DNA from: Dactylorhiza incarnata
Taxonomy: Eukaryota > Streptophyta > Magnoliopsida > Asparagales > Orchidaceae
Assembly: GCA_033032865.1 (NCBI GenBank)
Contig: JAWHQI010000005.1
Coordinates: forward strand, 4,674,001 to 4,738,000
Length of the DNA stretch: 64,000 bases
Direction of reading: 5' to 3'
Shown here: in pieces, positions 11,870 through 24,889 of the stretch
Layout: every line of letters begins with the position of its first letter
How positions within the stretch are numbered: the first letter of the stretch is position 1
Position numbers and translations under genes: made by a program
Notes under the pieces: model-generated
What the model saw: only the letters and a program-made list of their open reading frames with translations
Told to the model about the DNA's origin: nothing
The model's database searches: none

Positions 11870-14800
11870 ATGGATTCCAAGGACACCTATGGATCTTCTA
11901 CGGGACGGATTACTAGCGTCATTCTCGATGAGAAAATTTACTCTTCATGGGCGAAATCGATGAAAGTAGCTCTAGCTGGCCGGAATAAGCTTTCATGGCT
12001 GACTGGCGGCCCTCATATGCCTAAACCGACAGACAAGGATAACAAGAAAGAGGAGTTAGTCAAGTGGTCGACGGAAAAGTACATGGTTCTTGGATGGATT
12101 CAGTGCTCAATGGAGCCTCGCATCTTCAGTCAGTTCATGCGCTTTGAGGACATCTCCGATCTTTGGTCTGCTCTCCAGCGCACCTTTAGGCACACACATG
12201 TTGATGCTCAGATTTTCGGCATCTTTCAGGATATCGCTTCCGCCACTCAGGGGGAGCGTTCCGTTCAGAAGTACTTCACTTACCTTCAAAATCGTTTTCT
12301 TGAGCTTAACGATCTTGAGCCTCTCAGTGCCTTGGAGTCCCCCAATGATATCACTCTTATTCGGAAACAGCAACAGCGACGGGAGACATACCAGTTCTTG
12401 ATGGGGCTTCGCCCTGAATATGAGTCTACCCGTGCTCAGATTGTGGGGATGTCACATTTGCCAAATCTTCTTGAGGCCTATTCCATTGTTGTAGAGCATG
12501 AGAAACGTATGCAGAGGCACTCTAGTCTTTCCAGCGCTCGTGCTACCTCCTCTCTTCCTCCTGAGCAGATGGCCCTTGTCGCTTCTTACCACCCTCCCAC
12601 CTCCAGCTCTCGGAACCGAGGTGGTCGATCTGGCGGTCGTGGATCTTCTGGTGGTCGTGGCTCTGCGGGTCCTCCTGGCCCTTGCTCTCACTGTGGGCGT
12701 CTGTATCATGATTGCAGTCGCTGCTATCAGTTATACCCTCATCTGATGGGCTCTGAGTGTACCACTCCTGGTAGTGTCCCCAGGCACACAGTTGCCTCTG
12801 TCGAGTCTTCCGAGCCCGTCGAACACACTTTGGGTGCCAACTCCTCTGACTTCAGTCACATGATGGCCCAGTTTCAGCCGTTCCAGCAGTCTCGGACTTC
12901 CACTACTGCCTCTGCTTCCACTGTTTCTTCTTCCTCAGGTACTCCGTTTGCTTGCTTCGCGACCACGGTTAACCAGGATTCGTCACCCTAGGTGATTGAT
13001 TATGGAGCAACCGATCATATGACTGGTACGTCTTCCCGTCTGCTTCAAGTTGTCCCTTGTTCTCACCGGGATGTGCGCCTTGCTGATGGCTCAGTTACCC
13101 CTGTCCTCAGTCGGGGCACCGTCCCTCTCTCTTCCTCTTTCTCTCTTGACTATGTTCTTCTTGTACCTCAGTTGGCTCTTAACCAAATATCTGTTAGTAG
13201 TATTACTCGCTCTTTAAACTGCTCAGTAACTTTCTTTTCTGATCGTTGTGTTTTTCAGGACCTAAGATCCGGGAAGACTATTGGTACGGGATATGAGAGG
13301 AGTGGGATGTACTACCTGGAGCTACCTTCTCCCACTGCTGCTACCACCACCACCACCGACACATGCCCGCCTACCTCTTCTGCTGCTTCCCATGTTTTGT
13401 CGTCCAGTTCGCTTTGGCACGCACGTCTCGGCCATGCTAGCCCTCAGCGGATGTTGTCTGTTTGTCCTGATGTGTCTTTTGTTTTTCCTTTTCGTTGTGA
13501 TGTATGTGAGCTGTCGAAACACACACGCAGCACGTATGTTCCTTCTGTTAGTCGTGCTACTTCTTGTTTTGAGTTGGTGTATTCTGATGTGTGGGGCTCT
13601 GCCCCTGTTGTATCATTTGATGGTTTCTCTTATTTTGTGACTTTTATTGATGATTATTCTCGTTGCTTATGAGTTTATCTCCTAAAACATATATCTGAGG
13701 TCCTATCTGTCTTTTCTCATTTTTCTCGTATGATACAGACCCAACATGGCACGTCTATTCATATCCTCCGCTCTGACAATGGAGGTGAACACACTTCTCG
13801 TCTTTTTGATCTCTTTCTCCGGAATGAGGGCACTCTACACAAATTTTCTTGCCCTGGTACCCCCAAGCAGAATGGGGTGGCCGAACACAAAAACCGTCAC
13901 CTTTTAGACTTTGTTCGTTGTCTTCTTCGGGGAATGAATGTCCTTAAGTCCTATTGGACCGCCGCTCTTCTTACAGCAGCTTTCCTTATTAATAGGACTC
14001 CCTCTTGTCCTTTCGGTGGCATTACCCCCTACAACCTCAACCATCCATCTGTCTCCGCCTTTCCCATTCCTCTTCGGGTCTTTGGTTGTGTGTGTTTTGT
14101 CCAGGATCGTCGTCCTTCTCGGACTAAACTCGACGACAAGGCCATCCGCTGTCTCTTCCTCGGCTACTCTACTACCACTAAGGGTTATCGTTGCTATGAC
14201 CCTCAGTTGCGCTGTGTTATTTACTCTATGGATGTGACATTTCATGAGGAGGTTCCCTTCTTCCCTGCTCATTTACCTTCACTTGTGCTTCCTACTGTTG
14301 TGCAACCTCTCCGGTTGTTCCCCCATTACCAGTCACTGTCCCACCTGCTGCTCCGCCTGTCCTGTTGACTTACTCTCGCCGCCAGCGTACACCCACTTCT
14401 CCTCCAATCTGGATTAGCAGCTTCTTCCGGTCGCAGGTACCTCCCTTGAGCCTCTCTCCCCTACCTCTTCTATTGACTTACCTATTGCCCTGCGCAAGGG
14501 CAAGAGTACTTGTGTTTGTTCCTCTGTTACTGAGCACCCGTTGGCTAGTCTTGTTTACTACCAGTTTTTCTCATCCTCTTACCAGGCTTTTGTGGTTGAT
14601 GTTGATTATGTTCGCCTACCTGCTTCGACCGCTGAGGCTCTCCTTGACCCACGGTGGGTTCAGGCCATGGAGGAGGAGATGTCTGCTCTCTGTCGTATTG
14701 GGACATGGTCTCTGGTTCCTCTTCCTCCCGGGAAACGCACAGTTGGGTGCAAATGGGTCTACACTGTGAAGTACTCTATTGATGGTACCATTGACGGCTA

Positions 14801-16154
14801 TAAGGCTCGTTTGGTGGCCAAGGGTTTTACTCAGACTCCGGACGAGTTTGGTGCCACGTTTGCTCCCGTGGCTAAGCTGACCAGTGTCTGCCTTCTGCTC
14901 TCGCTTGTGGCCACTCGGGCGTAACCACTCTACCAGCTCAATGTCAAAAATGATTTCCTGTACGGAGATTACAGGAGGTCTACATGGCTCCTCCTCCAGG
15001 GTTTGCCTTTAAGGGGGAGTATTCGGGGAAAGTATGCCGACTGCACAAATCTCTGTACGACTTAAAGCAGTATCCGCATGCCTGGTTTGAACGGTTCAAC
15101 TCAGTTGTCCTTCAGTCCGGCTTCACTCAGTGTCGTGCAGATCACACTTGCTTCATTCGTGTCACTCCAGAGGGTCGTCGTGTCATTGTCCTGGTCTATG
15201 TAGACGATATTATTCTACCCGGGGATGACCCTTCTGGCATCTCTGAGGTGAAAGCTACACTACGCTCAGCCTTCGAGATGAAAGACCTTGGACCCCCTCT
15301 GTTATTTCCTTGGCATTGAAGTTGCTCGCTCACGGCAGGGAATCTCCATATCGCAGCGCAAGTACACCTTAGATCTTCTTCGGGACACGGGTCTACTTGG
15401 GTGTCGTCCTGCGAGTACTTCTATGGATACCAACCATCGCCTTCATATTGAATCTGGTGATCCTCTACCAGACCCCTCACAGTACCAGCGTCTGGTTGGC
15501 CGCTTGATCTACTTGACCAATAATAGGCCTGACATCAGCTTCTCAGAGGGCGTTTTGAGCCAGTTTATGCATTCTCCCAGGACATCTCATCTAGAGGCTA
15601 CTCGACGTGTTCTTCGCTATCTTAAGCGCGCTCCTGGTCTTGGGCTGTTCTATCGGGCTGATAGTGCATCCAGTCTCTCCTGCTTCACTGATGCTGATTT
15701 TGCTGGCTCTTTGACCGATCGACGCTCCACGTCGAGTCTCTGTGTATTCCATGGTGATCATCTTGTCTCATGGCGGAGTAAGAAACAACCCATCGTATCT
15801 CACTCGTCGGCTGAATCAGAGTACCGCGCCATGGCCCAAGGTGTCACTGAGTTGGTTTGGCTCCGATCGCTGCTGACTGAACTCGGCCTATCCCTTGCTA
15901 CTGGCTCGACCCTCTATTGTGATAATAGATCAGCTCTCCTGCTTACCCAGGACTCGGTGCTACATGAGCGCACCAAGCACATCAAGATGGATGTTCATTT
16001 TCTGCGTGATCACGTTCGTACTAGGAATATTCTTCCAGCTTACGTCTCCTCGACCAACCAGTTTGCTGACTCCTTCACTAAAGATGTTGGCCCTACTCGT
16101 TCAGATTTGACCATTTCCAAGCTGGGCATGATTGACATCTTTGCTCCAGCTTGA
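11870..16154 (+). pseudogene. Copia-2 gag-pol polyprotein, disrupted
   Basis: Gag opens at ATG 11870 and reads through 12988, including the CCHC box CSHCGRLYHDCSRC near 12685, where the residue before His is Tyr rather than Gly. TGG to TAG at 12989-12991 stops it just before the protease. There the catalytic triplet reads DYG instead of DSG (near 12998). Integrase has SDNGGEH and NGVAEHKNRHLLD, with TGG to TGA at 13670-13672. Further frameshifts fall near 14330, 14930 and 15290. YVDD is intact at 15197-15208, RNase H is at 15690-15950, and the natural stop is at 16152-16154. The altered protease site and the stops make it inactive. Confidence 0.92.
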
Positions 16155-16161
16155 GGGAGAG

Positions 16162-16307
16162 TATTGGAGTTATTATTATCATTGTATTTTATATGTTCTG
16201 TACATATCGTGTACGGTGTTTGAGCATGATTGTAATTATTCGTCTTTGAGATATATTTATATGTTAGGTCTCTGCATTGGAGATCAAGACATTCTCATTT
16301 CACAACA
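16162..16307 (+). repeat. Copia-2 3' LTR
   Basis: 146 bp, preceded by the polypurine tract TTGAGGGAGAG (16151-16161) and followed by GTCGA. Differs from the 5' LTR at about eight bases, mostly transitions. Confidence 0.9.
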
Positions 16308-16312
16308 GTCGA

Positions 16313-17300
16313 TCCACTAAATGATTTTTTCATCAATAGACTTGTGAGAGGTATTGTTATATCTCATAGTTTTTAATAAACTTTCTGTAGTAGCAAGCCA
16401 AGCCGAGGAATCTTCTTAGTGTTCTTGGGGAGAACGGTTCAGGCCACTTAAGATTGAGTGGGATTTTGTCAAGATCCTTTGACACGCCACATAATGTGCA
16501 CGATATGCCCCAAATATCTCACAGAGCCATCTCCGAATATGCATTTCTCCCATTTAAGGAAGACGTGTTGTGCTCATAATAATTTCATGACAGCTTGCAC
16601 ATGTTAAATGTAATCTACCCAGGACGTGTTGTAGATAAGAATGTTGTCAAAGAAAATTAAGATAAATTTTCGGATGAAGGGACAAATTACCTCATTCATC
16701 AATGCTTGGAAGGTGCATGATGTGTTGTTGGTCACCCTTAAAGGCAGAAAAATTCAAAATGACCATGACGTGTCCTGAAGATGGGTATTATAATGCCATC
16801 TCCGAATATGCATTTCTCCCATTTAAGGAAGACGTGGTGTGCTCATAATAATTTCATGACAGCTAGCACATGTTAAATGTAATCTACCCAGGATGTGTTG
16901 TAGATAAGAATGTTGTCAAAGAAAACTAAAATAAACTTTCGGATGAAGGAACAAATTACCTCATTCATCAATGCTTGGAAGGTGCATGATGTGTTGTTGG
17001 TCACCGTTAAAGGCAGAAAAATTCAAAATGACCATGACGTGTCCTGAAGATGGGTATTATAATGTCTTCTATAATCGGTATGCGCCCATCCATGATGTTA
17101 ACCTAAGTGCAAATCCATTTTTGGTGAAATTTAGGTTGACCAACAAAGATAGGAAATTTATCATTGATGGTTTTGACATTCAATTCTTTGTAATTAACTA
17201 GAAACGCCATGCCCCCTCTTTTCTTAACTAGGAGGACGAGAAAAGAGAAAGGGAATCGCTTGGACAGATAATTCCTCGTTGAAGCATCTGCGTGCACTGA
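16313..17300 (-). pseudogene. Gypsy reverse transcriptase remnant with internal duplication
   Basis: Minus-strand blocks in order from 17290 downward: VLLVKKRGG, VNYKELNVKTINDKFPI, then FQALMNE-type sequence, FFDNILIY (the second Asp of the FFDD active site is Asn), LKWEKC-type sequence, and PSSPRTLRRFLGLASYYRKFIKNY near 16400. These are the Ty3/gypsy RT palm and thumb blocks. A 269 bp stretch is present twice (16526-16794 and 16795-17063). The active-site change, the duplication and many stops show a long-dead gene. Confidence 0.85.
16526..17063. repeat. 269 bp tandem duplication within RT
   Basis: Copy one is 16526-16794, copy two 16795-17063; both run from GCCATCTCCGAATATGC to GATGGGTATTATAATG. 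They differ at only a few bases, so the duplication arose well after the chromovirus inserted. Confidence 0.92.
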
Positions 17301-17406
17301 GCTTATATCTCATCCTTCAACAAGGAAGGCAATCAATAGAGCCTTACCACTAGATGCCAAAATATCCAATGATCATTTAGGCACAAAAGTGAAGACTTTC
17401 GGGCTC

Positions 17407-17830
17407 TTAAAAAACATCCAAGTAGTCACTGAGAAGATTCTCCAGAAGGTCGGTGGCAGAATCTTGAGAGGTAATAAATGTGAGTTCATGTCGTTGTATT
17501 TTGTCTGACCAAATGTCGAGCTTCTTGTCCAAGTGAAACGACATCGTAAGCAATATGAAATCCTGCACAATTGGTGTACTCAGTTCTTTTACTCTTAAGA
17601 CTATGTCGAACCTGTCTAGGGGAAACATATAGGTCGGCCGAAAAGCAATCTTTTTGAACTTGGAATTGCACTCAATGTAAATACAGATGCTACAAACTTT
17701 ATCTCCTTTGGCAAGCACTAATTACATTCTTGTCTGATGTCAAAATGGTAGTTTCAACAGATTTGTTGCGCCAACACGGTTGAAATTGTGTGCTCCCGAA
17801 ATCAACCATGGCAAGGACTGGATAGCCGCA
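17407..17830 (-). pseudogene. Gypsy aspartic protease and linker remnant
   Basis: Near 17800 the minus strand reads VDFGSTHNF, matching the protease VDSGSTHNF with the catalytic Ser/Thr changed to Phe. Downstream (17718-17407) are FDIVLRVKELST and FILLTMSFH, the usual protease-to-RT linker blocks of chromoviruses. The protease is upstream of RT as expected for gypsy. Confidence 0.78.
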
Positions 17831-17939
17831 AATTGTGGTCTTAATTTGCATGGTGGGGAGTATCTAACTCCTACTATAACATGAAGGGATATCTCAGGGA
17901 TCGTCGACTCTTCAAATTCTCCCCTTCTGAGTCTTCAAG

Positions 17940-18040
17940 TTCAAACCAAAAGAGTTTCATGCATCGGTGTTCCTTAGTATAAGATTCACTACAGGTGAAA
18001 CAAAATCTTCTAACCCTTCAATTTGTCATATACTCGGGAT
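17940..18040 (-). pseudogene. Gag zinc knuckle remnant of the chromovirus
   Basis: Minus-strand CFTCSESYTKEHRC followed by MKLFWF. This is the nucleocapsid box of chromovirus Gag (CxNCDEKxxxxHRC followed by a hydrophobic run). It lies just upstream of the protease remnant. Confidence 0.82.
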
Positions 18041-18495
18041 AAAGCTACTTCACGAAAGAATGTATGATGTGTTCTCTATATATCATGGTGTCAGTCGGTT
18101 GTACAACCAACCCCTTTGGGACCACGGGACCTATTGTGTTTCTATGTACGTTGTCATTCAGATGCTTGACCCATTTGTAGTCATCCATCACAAACTCGGC
18201 ACAAGGCTCATTACAGTGTTGTGATCCTGTACATACTCAAATTCGACTTGATGTGTAACCTATCTTGAATACCAACTATGAAAATAGGCACTTTTTTGCA
18301 TAAGTAGAATAGAGGTGGAGCAAGCCAAAAATGCTTGGAACCTTTCCAAATAGTACACTAAACGTGTTTGATTCAACAAACCAATTCCCCAAACAAGTTA
18401 CTCCTTAGTGGTGGTCCAAAATGCATATAGATTGTTTGAATTTTTCCCATGTCATGGTGGGGTTACCTCTATCTAACTAAACGAATCGGTGTTTT

Positions 18496-18556
18496 GTCGC
18501 CCCTAACTTTTGACGCCCCTAACTTTTGTCGCCCCTAACTTTTGCCGCCCCTAACT
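18496..18556. repeat. 16 bp tandem repeat, about 3.8 copies
   Basis: Unit GTCGCCCCTAACTTTT with single-base variants, inside the gag remnant of the chromovirus; a local expansion. Confidence 0.85.
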
Positions 18557-18559
18557 GGA

Positions 18560-18698
18560 AAGAAGAGAAGTTGATCCTCTTCGACCAATTGCCCACTGAT
18601 TAAGAAAAAACTACTCGCATCTAGTGAGCCATTCCTACAGAGCTTCTCTTCCATCAAGCAATGGAAAGTCCAACCCAATGTAGTGAGGTACACTTTCA
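18560..18698 (-). pseudogene. Gag capsid-region remnant of the chromovirus
   Basis: The minus strand reads LDFPLLDGREAL, a stop, then EWLTRCE, matching the Retrotrans_gag start (LDFP.FDG.D..GWL.KAEQYF). The frame is cut at 18698 where the DNA element at 18710-28737 begins, and the N-terminal part resumes at 28749. Confidence 0.65.
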
Positions 18699-19187
18699 TT
18701 ATTCGTGCACACTGTTTTAAATATCCTCTGGTATATCTGACATGTCTGTCGACATATCATTTTTTTTGGGAGGGCGATATTTTTTTCTAAAAAAATAGAT
18801 TATGTGCTTCAGTAAAGATAGGCCTAACATATCAAAATTTTCCAACATATCGGCCGACACAACTTTTCAACATATCGTCCATTATTTTATTTTATGTAAT
18901 GTTAACAGACTAGCAGTATATGTTTAAATCACATATATGTATTATATTATATATGCTTAAATCAATTAAACTTATTAATTTGTTCTCTTTAATGTGTGTT
19001 GTTCTTATAATCAATTTTGTATAATTATTTCACACAATTTTTCTTATTTCATACTACAAAAAATGTTCAGACGTTCAACACATTTATTAGTTTATTATTT
19101 TTATGTTTTCAATATAAATTTATTAAGCTTGAAAAGACTTATGATCAATCAAAGATATTTAACTTTTAAATCTTCTTTATTTACTAT

Positions 19188-19356
19188 TGTTAGAAATGCC
19201 CATATGAGAAGCTCATTTATTTTGCCACAATAATGTATTCCTCCTTCTTTAGTCTCACATTGTGTATAGGATGTTCTCTCCTCTCTCTCCTATAAATATG
19301 TATTCTCTTCTTGTATTTTATACATGAAATATACACAAGCTTAAGGCTTTTCTACA
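19188..19356 (+). repeat. Copia-3 5' LTR
   Basis: 169 bp, TGTTAGAAAT to TTTTCTACA, with a CTATAAATATG TATA box. The primer site TGGTATCAAAGTC follows at 19357. Differs from the 3' LTR by several substitutions and a nine-base length difference in a CTCTC tract. Confidence 0.92.
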
Positions 19357-20024
19357 TGGTATCAAAGTCAGGTTCTGCGAACCTACGGTCTCATTTTTTT
19401 TAAACCGCACCCCTTTTGCGGCCTGTCTTCCCTAAAGCTGCGGCCTCTCTAACTGCACCTCTAACCGCACCTCTGCGGCCTCGCGTTTCTGAGACCGCAT
19501 CTCCTCGTCGAAGTCTCCCTCGGCTCTACCGCTTCCCCTCGCTCCTCTTTATAGCCTTCCACCGCCTGGACCCCTCTCCTCTTGATCGATCCTTACTCGC
19601 GCGGTCTCTACCTCCTTACTCGCGCGGTCTGCACCTTCCGCAAGCCAGCGAGCTCTCTCCTTGCTCGCACAATCTGCCTTTTTCCGCCAGCGAGCGGCCT
19701 CTGCGGTCTCGGCAAGGACCCGTGCGGCTTTCCTCTGCGGTCTCAGTAAGCTCCTTTCTCGGCCTCAGCAGCGTCTCTAACCGCAGCGCCCTCTACGGCC
19801 TCTCTGTTCGCGCGATCTGAACCCGGCCTCCAGCGATCTTCGACTTCTCTCAGCGTCTGCCCTCGTGCGATCTTCTCCCAGCTGGTGCGGTCTGCTCAGG
19901 ACTCGTGCAGTCAGCTCGTGCGGCCTCCAGCGATCGGCTTTCAGCCCGAGCAGCTTCCAGAAATTTGCCCGGCCTTATCCTACCGGCCTCTTCTCTCAAG
20001 CCTTCCTCGACTGACTCCACTGCG

Positions 20025-23000
20025 ATGCCTGCCCCCTCTCCTACAGCCCGTCCAGACTCCTCGTCTGATCTTCGTGACGAGCTCCGCATCACCACGATCT
20101 CCCTCTCCGGGAAGAAAAAATTTCATTCAATGGGTGCACTCGGTTCGACGGGTTTTTCAGTCCAAAGGCCTTCTGCAACATCTCACTCAGGTACCTCCAT
20201 CACCTCCTACGAAGGACTAGCTCCGGAATGACGGCCGAGTTCAGACTTGGCTTCTCAATTCTCTGGATGGCTAGCCATATCAAATGGTCATGTATCACGA
20301 GACTGCCAAAGCTATGTGGGATGAGCTCCATTCATTATACTCAGGCAAGGACAGCCTCCAACATCTCTATGACATCATCACCGATCTTCAGGCTTTAGAT
20401 GCGGTCGAGGCTGCCGACATGACCTTTTTTGTTGCTCGGGACAAGACTCTGGCGGAAGCCTGGATCCAGCATCAACCTTCCACGAATGATCCCGCTGCTC
20501 AACGGGCTAAGAAGGAAGCCGTCTGCATTACCATGATCATGGCTCGTGTGCCACCACACCTGCAAAGCATTCGGGCTCAAGTTCTGGCCTCAGCCACCAC
20601 TCCTCTCTCAGATGTGTGCTCCATGCTTCTCCGCGTCTCCGCACCTCCGGATGCTCCTCCACCACCCTCCCCAACCCTTCTCCGGCGGACAAATGCCCCC
20701 TTACTTCCCCTACCTCCATCTGCTCGTGGTGGACGCTCGGGCTCTCGGGGAAGGGGGCGCGGTGGTCGGTCTCGACCAAAATGTATCTTCTGTGGGCGAG
20801 ACGGACATTTTGAGGCAACCTGCTACCAAAAAAATGGTCGTCCTCCTCATCCGACTGCAGCTGTTGTTGATGATAGCTCCTCTGTCTCTCGCACTGATCT
20901 TGAGGTGCTCCGCCTACAGCTCCAGCAGCTTCAAGAGCAGATGTCCTCCTCTGCCTCCGTCGCCTCCGTCTCCAATACAGGTATCGCCTGTCTCTCCACT
21001 AGTCCAAGTTGGATAGTGGACTCTGGTGCCACTCATCACATCACCTCGCTACGCCCACCCAAGTACTCGGCTACTCCTCATCCAAAGTGTATCACTGTGG
21101 CTAATAGGGCGACTGTTCCTGTCTCCGGCTCGGCTGACTTATCTCTTAACTCCTCCCTCTCTCTCCGCTCGGCTCTTCATGTCCCAGGCTCCTCATTCAA
21201 CTTGCTTTCTGTTAGCCATCTTACTACGGATCTCGATGGCTCCGTCATATTTACATCCTCTTCTTTTCTGATACAGGATCGGCGGACGCGGACTACCATT
21301 GGTAAAGAGCAACTGCGTAACGGGCTCTACCTTCTCGACGACTATCCCACTGTTCTCTCTTCTGTCTCCTCTGCTGATTGGCATCGACGTCTTGGACATG
21401 CCCCGCTTCCAGTCCTCCAGAAGGCACTTCCCGATGTATCTCTTCCTGCTTTCCAGTGTGATTCATGTATTTTTGGCAAACAGACGCGTTCTTCTTTTCC
21501 AGCACATTGTACTCGGAGCTCCGCTCCTTTTGATTTACTGCATTCTGATGTGTGTGGTCCATATAAAGTTACTAGTATCTCTAGTTATCGATACTTTATT
21601 ACGTTTATTGATGATTATTCTCGAACAACATGGCTATACTTACTACGCGATCGCTCTGAACTCCCTCGTGTTCTTAAGGCTTTTATCCTTGAAAACCGCA
21701 CACAATTCTCAACTACTATCAAAACACTACGCACAGATAATGCTCGTGAATACACCAGCCATGACTTTGCCAATTTGTGCTCTGAATTCGGAATTATTCA
21801 CCAGACTTCACGTCCCTACACCCCACAGCAAAATGGTGTTGCCGAACGGAAGAACCGCCACTTGCTTGATGTCGCCCGCTCTCTCATGCTTCACATGAAC
21901 GTTCCCAAAGTCTACTGGAACTTTGCGGTCTCCACTGCGTGCTTCCTCATTAACCGCCTTCCCTCCTCTGTCCTCCATCATGCCACTCCAGTCAATCTTC
22001 TCTTTCCCTCTGCTCCGGCTTTCTATCTTACACCTCGAATCTTCGGATGTACCTGCTATGTCCACATCACGGGACCATCCATGGATAAGTTGGATCCCAG
22101 GGCGGCCAAACATATATTTGTTGGATATTCACGTACTCAAAAAGGCTACGTCTGCTATAATCCAACCACCCGAAAAATCTCGATTTCGGTTGACGTTACT
22201 TTCCGTGAGTCTCAGCCGTTCTTCTCTGGTCCTCTACCCAGCTCTCCTCCACCACCTCTTACACAATCCATCCTGAGACCGGCCATACCTGTTAACACAC
22301 CTCCGCCACCCGCTCTTCCAACACCAACTCCTGCTCCTGGTCCCTCTAGACCGCCCCTTCTCCGTGTCTACTCTCGTCGCGCTCCTCCGTCCGTTGCTCC
22401 TACGCAGTCGGCCTCTACCTCGGGTACTCCGCGCCCGGCTGATCCGGTAACAGATTCCACCGCTCATCCTATGGCGAACTATGTCTCCCTACATCGTCTC
22501 TCTCTTCCTCTTAAAACTCTTGCTACTTCATTATCCTCCGTTTCTATTCCTAACTCTGTGCAGGAGGCTCTGCAACATCCTGGCTGGCGTGCTGCTATGG
22601 AGGAGGAAATGACCGCTCTCTGGGCCAACCAGACATGGACTCTGGTACCCCGCCCTCCGGGTCAAAAACCGGTTGGGTGCAAATGGGTCTATGTCATCAA
22701 ACATGCTCCTGATGGAACGATTGACAGGCTAAAAGCTCGATTGGTCGCTTGTGACTACACCCAACAACAAGGCATTGACTATGAAGAGACTTTTTCTCCC
22801 GTGGCAAAACTAAACACGGTTCGTGTGCTTATCTCTGTAGTTGTACACCGTCAATGGCCCTTACTACAATTGGATGTGAAAAACGCCTTTCTGAACGGCG
22901 ATCTCAACGAAACTGTTTACATGGAGCAACCTCCCGGGTTTGAGACCACGGGGGAGTCTATGGTCTGTCATCTTGTAAAATCATTATATGGTCTCAAACA

Positions 23001-24091
23001 GTCCCTTCGGAATTGGTTTGACAAGTTCAGCAAGGCTCTTCAAGAAATTGGCTTTACTCGGAGCTCGTCAAACTTCTTGCTGTTCACTCGCCATCGGTCC
23101 ACAGGAACTGTTCTTCTGCTGGTTTACGTGGGCGACATCATAATCACTGGAGATGACTCAAAAGGATTACAGGTGGTCAAACAACATTTTAGCTCTGTAT
23201 TTCAAACAAAAGATCTGGGGCACCTTCACTACTTCCTAGGTCTGGAGATTGCCAGACGACCAGATGGACTTGTCCTTTCTCAGCGCAAATACTACCTCGA
23301 TCTTCTTCAGGATGCGGGCTACTCCGGCTGCAAACCAATTAACACTCCAATGGATGTAAATCACAAAATCTGTGCACAGTCCTCTGACTCCGATTTCCTG
23401 TTACAAAATCCTGAATATTATCGCCGCCTGGTTGGAAAATTAATCTACCTAACGGTAACAAGACCAGATATCTCCTTCGTTGTTGGTATTGTCAGTCGGT
23501 ATATGCATGCCCCTAGGGGATCTCATCTTCAGGCTGTTGAACGAATCCTCTGATACCTCAAAACAGCCCCCGGTCAAGGACTAGTTTACAAAACCTCATC
23601 ATCAACTCCAACACTAGTGGCATACTCTGATGCTGATTATGCTGGGTCCATAGATGATCGTCGATCAACCAGTGGTTTTTGCACGTACTTCGGAGGACAC
23701 TTGATCACCTGGCGAAGCAAGAAACAAGCGGTAGTTGCGTGTTCCTCAGCTGAAGCAGAATACCGGGCAATGGCATCTGTGGTTTCAGAACTCACTTGGT
23801 TGGAAAGCCTCCTTACGGATCTTGGTATAAGGCTTCCCTCACCTGCTCTCCTCTTCTGTGATAGTCAGCTGCTATACATATTGCTAAAAACTCGGTCTTC
23901 CATGAAAGAACAAAGCATATTGAGGTAGACTGTCATTTCATCCGGGAGAAAGTTCAAATGAAGAAGCTCGATCTGAAGCATGTTCCTGGTACTGAACAGG
24001 TTGCGGATGTCCTCACAAAGGCCCTGTCCAGTACTCTCTTCCATCAGTGTCTATCCAAGCTCGGCGCCTATGATTTGTACGCTCCAGCTTG
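20025..24091 (+). pseudogene. Copia-3 gag-pol polyprotein, disrupted
   Basis: Gag starts at ATG 20025 and is frameshifted at an A run near 20116. A 1.09 kb-codon frame then reads from about 20284 to 23553. Motifs: CCHC CIFCGRDGHFEATC at 20782; protease DSGATHH at 21019; HRRLGH near 21380; integrase TDNAREY and NGVAERKNRHLLD near 21740-21870; RT GCKWVY near 22680. The RT active site reads YVGD at 23125-23136, so a catalytic Asp is Gly. CGA to TGA at 23551-23553 ends the frame. RNase H continues in the same frame (YSDADYAG) until a one-base deletion near 23868. The 668 bp leader before gag is GC-rich. The element could not support its own retrotransposition. Confidence 0.93.
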
Positions 24092-24099
24092 CGGGGGAG

Positions 24100-24259
24100 T
24101 GTTAGAAAGGCCCATATGAGAGGCCCAGTTATTTTGGCCCAATAATGTATTCCTCCTTCTTTAGTCTCACATTGTGTATAGGATTTTCTCTCCTATAAAT
24201 ATGTATTCTCTCCTTGTATTTTATACATGAAATATACACAAGCTTAAGGCTTTTCTACA
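24100..24259 (+). repeat. Copia-3 3' LTR
   Basis: 160 bp, preceded by the polypurine tract GCGGGGGAG (24091-24099) and followed by ACTAT. Confidence 0.92.
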
Positions 24260-24889
24260 ACTATAAAACTTGGTGATATTAAATAAAATTATTACATAAT
24301 ATTAAATATATTTTATAATGTATTTATTTGTATTTGTTAATAATATTTTATTTTAAATACTCATCGGATTTTTTTTTATATGCATGACTCATTGTTCGTC
24401 TACTTGTTACGTTAATTCTTTTTACTTTTATAACATATAATTATACTTAGTGTACACAATAATTTTTTTTTATAATATATGAAAATCAATGGGGACTATA
24501 TGGGTTCTGTTGTTGTTGTATATGAAAATCAAACCAGCCTATACCAGTCCCAAGTCCGGATGAAAAATGGTGAGGGGTGTTTTAGGTAGGCGGTCAGCGT
24601 AAAATTTATTCACCCTTATGAATATGGATCATTTGAGAAATTGTGCAAAAGTTAGGTTGTTCTCTGTAAGGAACGCATTGTATGGTCCGAATGCGGCGTC
24701 TTGGCAAGGACCGCTACATCTCCAGGACATTGGTGTAGTGTTAAATATGTAAGAGTCCTCGTCATATGGTCCGCGTGCGACGTCTTGGCAAGGACCGCTG
24801 CACCAACAAGATGACTTGAGTATAGTGTTAAATAGGCAAAAGTCCTCACATATTAGACATCCTAGGAAAGTATATCATAGGATTTGTGA

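Larger units (their letters stand above)
11211..16307 (+). mobile_element. Copia-2, Ty1/copia retrotransposon inside the chromovirus
   Basis: 5097 bp with 146 bp direct LTRs. The target duplication is GTCAA (11206-11210) on the left and GTCGA (16308-16312) on the right, one mismatch. It splits the chromovirus between RT and RNase H. The LTRs differ at about eight positions by eye (about 5.5%), so this is much older than copia-1 or copia-5. Coding capacity is lost through several nonsense codons and frameshifts. Confidence 0.93.
19188..24259 (+). mobile_element. Copia-3, Ty1/copia retrotransposon
   Basis: 5072 bp, target duplication ACTAT at 19183-19187 and 24260-24264. The LTRs are 169 and 160 bp. 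Same family as copia-4 and copia-5: similar LTR words (TCACATTGTGTATAGGAT, CTATAAATATGTA, TTTTCTACA) and closely similar pol. It sits in the AT-rich DNA element. The coding region has a long open frame but is inactivated at several sites. Confidence 0.94.

Noticed and set aside
19905..20231. Alternative longer start for copia-3 gag
   Set aside because: The upstream part is GC-rich leader; the conserved Gag start is the ATG at 20025, as in copia-4 at 33543.
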